A stretch of DNA of 64,000 nucleotides, from assembly GCF_003367355.1 (NCBI RefSeq), contig NZ_CP031413.1, forward strand, positions 1,654,921 through 1,718,920. Direction: 5' to 3'. The number at the start of each line of letters is the position of its first letter. The first letter of the stretch is position 1. Source of the stretch: Lysobacter sp. TY2-98 (lineage in GTDB: Bacteria; Pseudomonadota; Gammaproteobacteria; Xanthomonadales; Xanthomonadaceae). Below are positions 58,637 to 64,000 of the stretch, in pieces. The notes under the pieces are model-generated. The model was given only the letters and a program-made list of their open reading frames with translations, was not told the origin of the DNA and did not search any database. Position numbers and translations under genes: made by a program.

Positions 58637-58731
58637 GGGAATGGCGGGAACGGTCGACGGGCGCGCGACGTCATGCCGGCCGCCATGTAGGCGGAGGTCA
58701 GGATGTCGGCGTCGGCGTAGTCGGTACGCAT
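58627..58731 (-). CDS. Putative arginine leader peptide
   Basis: The 34-codon ORF on the - strand begins MRTDYADAD, contains Arg-Ala-Arg-Arg at codons 23-26 (CGC GCC CGT CGA) and ends PFPPFPAG, TAA. The arginine cluster is eight codons before the stop, and the stop lies inside the segment that can pair with the terminator arm, as in histidine and tryptophan leaders. There is no ribosome-binding site before this ATG. A shorter form from the ATG at codon 20 (58674) would give 15 residues and keep the arginines. It is too short for normal gene calling, and translation is inferred. Confidence 0.65.
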   Translation of the reverse strand: MRTDYADADILTSAYMAAGMTSRARRPFPPFPAG

Positions 58732-58741
58732 GAGGGGCGCG

Positions 58742-58770
58742 ATTCTGCGGGCTGGGACCGGTCGATGCAA
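58742..58770 (-). promoter_or_regulatory. Candidate promoter of the arg operon leader
   Basis: On the - strand TTGCAT (58770-58765) and CAGAAT (58747-58742) are 17 bases apart. Transcription would start around 58735, almost at the leader ATG, implying a nearly leaderless message. Confidence 0.5.
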
Positions 58771-58776
58771 GCCGGA

Positions 58777-59178
58777 TCAGGGCACCGGCATCACGGAAAC
58801 GCGGATGCGCAGCAGATGGCCTGGATCTTCCGACAGGCGGGAGCGGTACTTCGCGCCGCGATAGGTGTAGTCGACGTCGTAGGCGAAGGGGCGCTTGAAC
58901 TCGCGCTGCACCGGCACGCTCCGGCAGTTGGTGCCGCCCGTCGTGGAGTCGCGCTTGAGCACACTGCGCACGCTGCCGACGATGCGCGACAGCCGCGAAC
59001 CCTCGTCGCACTGGGTCTCCATGCTGGTCGCGGTGAGCGTCTGGTAGACCGGCGTGACCCGCAGGACGTGCGCGTACTCGTAGCTGACGTTCTCGCGCTG
59101 GATCACCGTCTCGGCGGACACACCGCCGGCAACGGACGACAGCAGCAGCGCGACCAACGGCAGCATTCGACGTCGCAA
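58777..59178 (-). CDS. Small exported protein resembling YcfJ without its glycine zipper
   Basis: The 133-residue protein has a signal peptide (RRRMLPLVALLLSSVAGGVSA). The TTG at 59178 is chosen because GGAG lies eight bases before it and it adds the basic RRR to the signal; ATG at 59166 is the alternative. The mature part contains YEYAHVLRVTPVYQTL, two cysteines (likely a disulfide) and YDVDYTYRGAKYRSRLSEDPG (in part) near the end. These flanks match YcfJ-type envelope proteins, but the hydrophobic glycine-zipper usually between them is missing. Its function is unknown. Confidence 0.7.
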   Translation of the reverse strand: MRRRMLPLVALLLSSVAGGVSAETVIQRENVSYEYAHVLRVTPVYQTLTATSMETQCDEGSRLSRIVGSVRSVLKRDSTTGGTNCRSVPVQREFKRPFAYDVDYTYRGAKYRSRLSEDPGHLLRIRVSVMPVP

Positions 59179-59331
59179 GGCGGAGACTCCGCGGAGGGAC
59201 CGGACCGGAGAGTGTATGCGGCGGAGCGGCCGTGGCGATGAATGCCCCCTGTCGTGGGCACGTTCCGGCCGGGTCGGGCAAGCCACGCCGCTACAATGGC
59301 TGGCTCGACCGTCGCGCCCTTACGAGCGTCC

Positions 59332-60714
59332 ATGAGCCTGCATCTCTACAACAGCCTGACCCGCCGCCTCGAAGCCTTCGCGCCTCTCGATCCGGCGTGC
59401 CCGACGATGTATGTCTGCGGCCCCACGGTCTACAACTACGTACACATCGGCAATGCGCGCCCCTACGTGGTGTTCGGCGTGCTGGCCTCGCTGCTGCGCC
59501 GCCGCTACGGCGCGGTGCGCTACGTCCGCAACATCACGGACGTCGACGACAAGATCAACAACGCCGCGCGCGAACAGGGCGTACCGATCTCGGCCATCAC
59601 CGACCGCTTCGCCGCCGCGTTCCGCGACGACATGGCCGCGCTCGGTGCGGTGGCGCCGGACGCCGAGCCGGCGGTCACCGCGCACATTCCGCAGATCATC
59701 ACGATGATCGAACGCCTGATCGAATCCGGTCATGCGTACGCGGCGGAGAACCATGTGCTGTTCTCCGTCAACTCGTTCGACGGCTACGGCAAGCTCTCGC
59801 GTCGCGACGTCGACGAAATGCTCGCCGGCGCACGCATCGACGTGGCGCCCTACAAGCGTGATCCGGGCGATTTCGTGCTGTGGAAGCCGTCGACCGACGA
59901 CCTGCCGGGCTGGGATTCACCGTGGGGTCGCGGTCGTCCGGGCTGGCACATCGAATGCTCGGCGATGGCGGAAGCGCATCTCGGCGAGACCATCGACATC
60001 CATGCCGGCGGCGTCGACCTGCAGTTCCCACACCACGAGAACGAGATCGCTCAGAGCGAATGTGCGCACGGTGGCCGCGTGTTCGCGCGCTACTGGCTGC
60101 ACAACGGCATGCTCAACTTCGGCGGCGCGAAGATGAGCAAGTCGCTGGGCAACATCGAGAAGATCCACGATCTCGTCGCGCAGCATCCGCCGGAAGCGCT
60201 GCGCTATGCGCTGCTGTCGGCACATTACCGCCAGCCGCTGGAGTGGTCGGATGCGGTGATCGAGCAGTGCGTTCGCACGCTGGATCGGCTGTACGGAACG
60301 TTGCGCGATCTCGGCGATGTGCCGGCGACGGCGACGATCCCGTCCGTCGTCGAGCAGGCACTGGATGACGACCTCAACACGCCGCAGGTGCTCGCCGCGG
60401 TCAATGAACTCGCGCGCGACGCACGCGCCTTGCTCGCTGCGGGTGACGCCGATACCGCACGACTGTCGGAACTGAAGTCGCAACTGCTCGGGGCCGGCGC
60501 CGTCCTCGGCCTGCTGCAGCAGTCGCCCGCGGACTGGTTCGCGCGCGGTGTCGATTCGAGCGACGACGCACGCATCTCCGCGCTCGTCGAAGAACGCACC
60601 GCTGCCAAGAAGTCGCGCGATTTCGCACGCGCCGACGCCATCCGCGACCAGCTCGCCGGCGAGGGCGTTCTCCTCGAGGACACGGCTGCCGGCGTACGGT
60701 GGCGTCGCGCGTGA
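59332..60714 (+). CDS. cysS: Cysteine--tRNA ligase
   Basis: The 460-residue class I synthetase has HIGH-like [10 protein letters not shown], the zinc site starting at MYVCGPTVY and continuing with IECSAMA and [10 protein letters not shown], and KMSKS in [10 protein letters not shown]. The C-terminal anticodon-binding helices end in GVRWRRA. ATG at 59332 gives the standard N-terminus (LHLYNSLTR). A -10 TACAAT at 59292-59297 lies at a suitable distance, with no clear -35. Confidence 0.95.
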   Translation: MSLHLYNSLTRRLEAFAPLDPACPTMYVCGPTVYNYVHIGNARPYVVFGVLASLLRRRYGAVRYVRNITDVDDKINNAAREQGVPISAITDRFAAAFRDDMAALGAVAPDAEPAVTAHIPQIITMIERLIESGHAYAAENHVLFSVNSFDGYGKLSRRDVDEMLAGARIDVAPYKRDPGDFVLWKPSTDDLPGWDSPWGRGRPGWHIECSAMAEAHLGETIDIHAGGVDLQFPHHENEIAQSECAHGGRVFARYWLHNGMLNFGGAKMSKSLGNIEKIHDLVAQHPPEALRYALLSAHYRQPLEWSDAVIEQCVRTLDRLYGTLRDLGDVPATATIPSVVEQALDDDLNTPQVLAAVNELARDARALLAAGDADTARLSELKSQLLGAGAVLGLLQQSPADWFARGVDSSDDARISALVEERTAAKKSRDFARADAIRDQLAGEGVLLEDTAAGVRWRRA

Positions 60715-60780
60715 TCGATCGATCCGATCGTCTTCCGACCTCGCTGCGCCCGCCCCGCCCATTTCCACTCCGATCACCGC

Positions 60781-61224
60781 ATGACCGCCACGTTCCCGCT
60801 TGAACCCACCGCCGCGGAGGCGCAGGACGCCATTCGCGAGGAGTTCGCGTTCTTCGGCGACTGGGCCGAGCGCTACCAGTACCTCATCGACCTCGGCCGC
60901 AAGCTGCCGGAGATGGACGAATCGCTGCGCGTCGAGGAGAACCGCCTGCTCGGCTGCCAGTCGAAGGTGTGGATCGTGAGTTCGGGCGATGCGGCCAAGC
61001 TCGACTTCCTCGCCACCAGCGACTCGGCGATCGTCTCCGGCCTCGTCTTCCTCGCGCTGCGCGTGTACGCGGGGCGCAGCGCCTCCGAGATCCTCGCGAC
61101 GGAACCGACGTTCGTCGCCGACATCGGCCTGTCGAAACACCTGTCGCCGACGCGCAGTAACGGTCTCTCCGCCCTGCTTGCGCGCATCCGCGACACCGCG
61201 CAGGCGGCGCTGGACGCCGCATGA
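60781..61224 (+). CDS. sufE: Cysteine desulfuration protein SufE
   Basis: The 147-residue sulfur acceptor has its active cysteine in RLLGCQSKVW, with DWAERYQYLIDLGRKLP and LSPTRSNGL typical of SufE. It takes persulfide from SufS and passes it to the Fe-S scaffold; no other suf gene is in the window. Its stop overlaps the MFS gene (ATGA). Confidence 0.93.
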   Translation: MTATFPLEPTAAEAQDAIREEFAFFGDWAERYQYLIDLGRKLPEMDESLRVEENRLLGCQSKVWIVSSGDAAKLDFLATSDSAIVSGLVFLALRVYAGRSASEILATEPTFVADIGLSKHLSPTRSNGLSALLARIRDTAQAALDAA

Positions 61225-62456
61225 CGGAGGCGGCGGCCGCGCCCAGCCCGATGCGCGTGCCCGCGTTCGTCGCGCTGATGGGCTATCGCATCCTGACGAT
61301 CCTGTCGTACCAGATCGTCTCGGTCGCGGTGGGCTGGCAGATCTACCAGCTCACGCGCGACCCGCTGAAGCTGGGCCTGGTCGGCCTCGCCGAGGTCATT
61401 CCGTATTTCTGCGTCGCGCCGTTCGCTGGCTATCTCGTCGACCATCTGCCCCGTCGCAAGCTCGGCATGGTCGCCTGTCTCGGCCTCGCGCTGACGCCGC
61501 TGGTGCTCGCGCTGGTCTCGATGCGCCTGCGCGCAGGTTCGCCGCTGGTCTTCATGTACGGCGCGGTCGCGCTGACCGGCGCTGTTCGTTCGTTCCTGGG
61601 CCCGGTCTACAACGCACTGTTCGGGCGCGTGCTCGTGCGCGAGCAGTACACCCGCGGCGCCAGCATCGGCAGCATCGTGTTCCAGTCGGGGCTGGTGCTC
61701 GGCCCGGCGATCGGCGGTGCACTCGTCGGCGCCGGCAGCATTGTCGTCGCCTACGCCGTGGCGATGGCGCTCGCGTTCGCGGCATCGCTGTCCGTGGTGT
61801 CGCTGCGTGTCACCGAGCCCGCGCAGCAGATGCAACGCGGCCCGATCTTCCGCAGCATCGGCGAAGGCATCCGCTTCGTCTTCAGTCACCAGATCCTGCT
61901 CGGCGCACTCGCCCTCGACATGTTCGCCGTCCTGTTCGGCGGCGCCATCTCGCTGGCGCCCGCGTTCATCCATGACGTCCTGCATCGCGGTCCCGAAGCG
62001 CTGGGCATCCTGCGCGGCGCACCGGCGCTCGGCGCGGTGCTCGTCGGCGTCTACCTCGCCCGACGTCCGCTCGAACGCCACGCCGGCCGCATCCTGCTGT
62101 GCGCGGTCGCGGGCTTCGGCCTGTGCATGATCGGCTTCGGCCTGTCGACCTCGTTCTGGCTGTCGGCCGCGATCCTGCTGCTGTCGGGCATGTGCGACGG
62201 CGTGTCGGTGGTGCTGCGATCGACCATCCTGCAGCTGGCGACCCCGGACGACATGCGCGGCCGCGTATCGTCGATCAACGGCATCTTCATCGGCTCGTCG
62301 AACGAACTTGGCGCGTTCTGGTCCGGCGCGATGGCGCGCCTGATGGGGCTGGTGCCGTCCGTCGTCTTCGGCGGCTTCATGACGCTGGCCGTCGTGGCGT
62401 CGACCGGATGGCGCGCGCCGAAGTTGCGCCGCCTCGACCTGCGCGAGCTACGCTAG
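61221..62456 (+). CDS. MFS transporter, EntS-like
   Basis: The 411-residue protein has about 12 membrane helices and the loop 2-3 motif AGYLVDHLPRRKLGM. GPVYNALFGRVLVREQYTRG and GRVSSINGIFIGSSNELG match the enterobactin exporter (EntS)-like MFS group. The substrate is unknown, and no siderophore genes are nearby. It is coupled to sufE by a four-base overlap. Confidence 0.87.
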   Translation: MTEAAAAPSPMRVPAFVALMGYRILTILSYQIVSVAVGWQIYQLTRDPLKLGLVGLAEVIPYFCVAPFAGYLVDHLPRRKLGMVACLGLALTPLVLALVSMRLRAGSPLVFMYGAVALTGAVRSFLGPVYNALFGRVLVREQYTRGASIGSIVFQSGLVLGPAIGGALVGAGSIVVAYAVAMALAFAASLSVVSLRVTEPAQQMQRGPIFRSIGEGIRFVFSHQILLGALALDMFAVLFGGAISLAPAFIHDVLHRGPEALGILRGAPALGAVLVGVYLARRPLERHAGRILLCAVAGFGLCMIGFGLSTSFWLSAAILLLSGMCDGVSVVLRSTILQLATPDDMRGRVSSINGIFIGSSNELGAFWSGAMARLMGLVPSVVFGGFMTLAVVASTGWRAPKLRRLDLRELR

Positions 62457-62498
62457 CCCCGGCGCCGCCGCCCGGCGGCTCACGACGGGGAAACGCGC

Positions 62499-62915
62499 AT
62501 GGCCGTTCGACCGAAGTGGCTTCGTCCCGTGGCGATCGTCGCCGCGCTCTGGAACCTGCTGGGCTGCCTGGCCTTCGCGCAGGACCTTCGCGTCTCGCCC
62601 AGCGACCTCGCGCACATGTCGCTCGAACAGCAACAGGCCTATGCCGCGCGGCCGATGTGGTCGGTGGCGGCGACGGGCGTCGCGGTCATCGGCGGCCTGC
62701 TGGGTTCGATCGCGCTCGCGCAGCCGCATCGCATCGCGTGGCCGCTGCTGGCCGCCTCACTGATCGGCGTGATCGTTCAGGACGTCGGCCTCGTCATGGC
62801 CTCCGGCGGTGTGCTCGGCACGATGGCCATCGTGCTGCAGGGCATGGTGCTGGTGATCGCGATCGTTCTGGCGATGCTCGCGCATCGCTACGCAGCCGGT
62901 CTTCCGAAAGACTGA
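62499..62915 (+). CDS. Small integral membrane protein
   Basis: The 138-residue protein has four hydrophobic segments (PVAIVAALWNLLGCLAFA, VAATGVAVIGGLLGSIALA, WPLLAASLIGVIVQDVGLV and GMVLVIAIVLAMLAHRYAA). The first loop includes DLAHMSLEQQQAYAARP, a pattern seen in uncharacterised membrane proteins of related bacteria. GGGGAA lies before the ATG. It follows the MFS gene by 42 bases. Function is unknown. Confidence 0.75.
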   Translation: MAVRPKWLRPVAIVAALWNLLGCLAFAQDLRVSPSDLAHMSLEQQQAYAARPMWSVAATGVAVIGGLLGSIALAQPHRIAWPLLAASLIGVIVQDVGLVMASGGVLGTMAIVLQGMVLVIAIVLAMLAHRYAAGLPKD

Positions 62916-62930
62916 CCGCCCCTAGAAACA

Positions 62931-62957
62931 CGAAGCCCCGCACGCGGCGGGGCTTCG
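62931..62957 (-). terminator. Terminator between convergent genes
   Basis: Perfect eleven-base stem CGAAGCCCCGC (62931-62941) with 62947-62957. The T-rich tail (TGTTTCT) is on the - strand, so it mainly serves the DksA-like gene. Confidence 0.8.
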
Positions 62958-62978
62958 ATGCGTCCGGGTGACGCGGCG

Positions 62979-64000
62979 TCAGTCGCCCATCTGCTTCTGC
63001 AGGTGCTCCCAGCGCTCCTGCGCGTCGATCGTGCGCTCGGCGGTGAGACGTGCCTCGAGGCGATCCAGGCCGATTTCCTCGCCCGTGTCGGCGCAATAGC
63101 CATAGTCGCCCGAGTCGATGCGCTTGAGCGTGCTGTCGATCTTGCTGATCAGCTTGCGGTAGCGATCGCGCGTACGCAGCTCCAGCGAGTTCTCGGTCTC
63201 CCGCGTCGCGCGCTCCGCTTCGTCGCCGACGTCGCGCACTTCCTCGCGGAGGTTCTCGATCGTCTGCTTCGACTCCTCGACCAGGTCGCCACGCCAGGAC
63301 AGCAGGCGCTGACGGAAATACTCCAGCTGCAACGGGTTCATGTACTCCTCGTCCGCCTTCGGCTTGTAGCCATCGGGGACGATCGGACGACCCGTCGCGT
63401 CATCGGTGCGGTACTCGGGCATGCGACGCGGGCCCGTGTGCGCCGCGGTATTGCCACGACCTGCCGCCACGGCGACGGCGACCTTGCCACTGGACGGGCG
63501 CTGGACCACGGCGGCGACGGCGCCACCTGCGGCTGCGGCGGGGGCCGCGGCGCTCTTCTTGTTCGTGCTCTTGCTCATCGACTCCACCTGCAGGGACGGG
63601 CGCGCCGCGGTGCTCGCGGTCGACGTCGTCCCGTTCTTCAACGCGCCCGCCGCAGCACCGGTTGCACCGGACTGCGTCGGACGTTCATTCGTGCTGGCGC
63701 GCGAAGCCGGTGCCGGGGCGGCGGGCTTCGCAGCCGGCGTGGGCTGCTTCTTCGGTGCGGGTGCCGGTGCGGCCTTCGTCGTCGCGGGCTTGCGCGCGGC
63801 CGCCGCTTCGACGCGCGGCGGCGCCTTCGCGGGCGCCTTCTTCGCCGGCGCCTTGGCGACCGGTGCGGCCTTTTTCACCACCGGCGCGACCTTCTTTGCC
63901 GGTGCAGCCTTCTTCGCAGGCGCCGCCTTGACCGGCGCCTTCTTGGCCGGAGCAGGCTTTGCCTTCGGCGCGGGCTTGGCCGGCGCCTTCTTTGCGACAG
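62979..64000 (-). CDS. DksA/TraR family protein with a long Lys/Ala/Pro-rich tail, 5' end cut by the window
   Basis: The frame is open to base 64000, so the gene starts outside. The N-terminal 190 or more visible residues are KAAP/KKAP repeats like histone H1 tails, then Ala/Thr/Ser-rich. The last 150 residues are a DksA module: coiled coil with DVGDEAERATRE (acidic tip) and the globule YGYCADTGEEIG ... EARLTAERTIDAQE. Of the four zinc cysteines of DksA only the first remains (CADT, then TIDA), the pattern of zinc-independent DksA relatives. It should bind the RNA polymerase secondary channel; the basic tail suggests added DNA or RNA binding. Confidence 0.85.
   Translation of the reverse strand, partial: VAKKAPAKPAPKAKPAPAKKAPVKAAPAKKAAPAKKVAPVVKKAAPVAKAPAKKAPAKAPPRVEAAAARKPATTKAAPAPAPKKQPTPAAKPAAPAPASRASTNERPTQSGATGAAAGALKNGTTSTASTAARPSLQVESMSKSTNKKSAAAPAAAAGGAVAAVVQRPSSGKVAVAVAAGRGNTAAHTGPRRMPEYRTDDATGRPIVPDGYKPKADEEYMNPLQLEYFRQRLLSWRGDLVEESKQTIENLREEVRDVGDEAERATRETENSLELRTRDRYRKLISKIDSTLKRIDSGDYGYCADTGEEIGLDRLEARLTAERTIDAQERWEHLQKQMGD

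Overview
The window is GC-rich, gene-dense bacterial chromosome. It most likely comes from a gammaproteobacterium of the Lysobacteraceae (Xanthomonadaceae), such as Lysobacter or Luteimonas. The reasons are an arginine pathway that runs through N-acetylornithine carbamoyltransferase and a fused N-acetylglutamate synthase/kinase, a histidine operon headed by a TrpR-like regulator, a leucine/isovalerate (liu) catabolic set, and a DksA-like protein with a Lys/Ala/Pro-rich N-terminal tail. I saw no phage, insertion sequence or CRISPR array. Apart from one G-run frameshift the genes look intact.

Layout. 1-18.4 kb (mostly + strand): a cut-off oxygenase gene, leucine dehydrogenase, then leucine/isovalerate catabolism (isovaleryl-CoA dehydrogenase, thiolase, both methylcrotonyl-CoA carboxylase subunits, methylglutaconyl-CoA hydratase, HMG-CoA lyase, an SDR). 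This set is interrupted by two Ala-rich lipoproteins, a bactofilin plus zinc-ribbon pair and an opposing Fur-box-controlled feoAB operon; efpL ends the block. 18.5-25.2 kb: NUDIX protein, amino-acid permease, methionine salvage mtnB-mtnD-mtnC, a YdeI-like protein and a secreted phosphoesterase. 25.2-32.7 kb (- strand): complete histidine operon hisG-D-C-B-H-A-F-IE behind a TrpR-family regulator, with a promoter and palindromic operator. 32.8-36.1 kb (- strand): hisS overlapping an enlarged histidine ammonia-lyase-like gene. 36.2-38.1 kb: tRNA-Pro(CGG), universal stress protein and two small proteins.

38.2-49.9 kb (+ strand): a double exopolysaccharide locus. First comes pgaABCD, whose PgaB has lost its metal-binding residues. 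Then comes a second, YaiO-type cluster: outer-membrane barrel, membrane protein, frameshifted GT2 synthase, membrane-anchored bactofilin-like protein and a deacetylase whose metal residues look intact. This is the least familiar system in the window.

49.8-58.8 kb (- strand): arginine operon argF'-argG-argE'-argB(NAGS/K)-GNAT-argC-argH, followed by wecB. Its leader has the parts of a classical attenuator: a short ORF with an Arg-Ala-Arg-Arg codon cluster, an intrinsic terminator, and an alternative pairing segment ending in the leader stop codon. 58.8-64 kb: small exported protein, cysS, sufE, an MFS exporter, a small membrane protein, and a cut-off DksA-family gene.

With few exceptions, genes in each operon overlap by a few bases (ATGA or TGATG junctions), so translational coupling is the general mode here.
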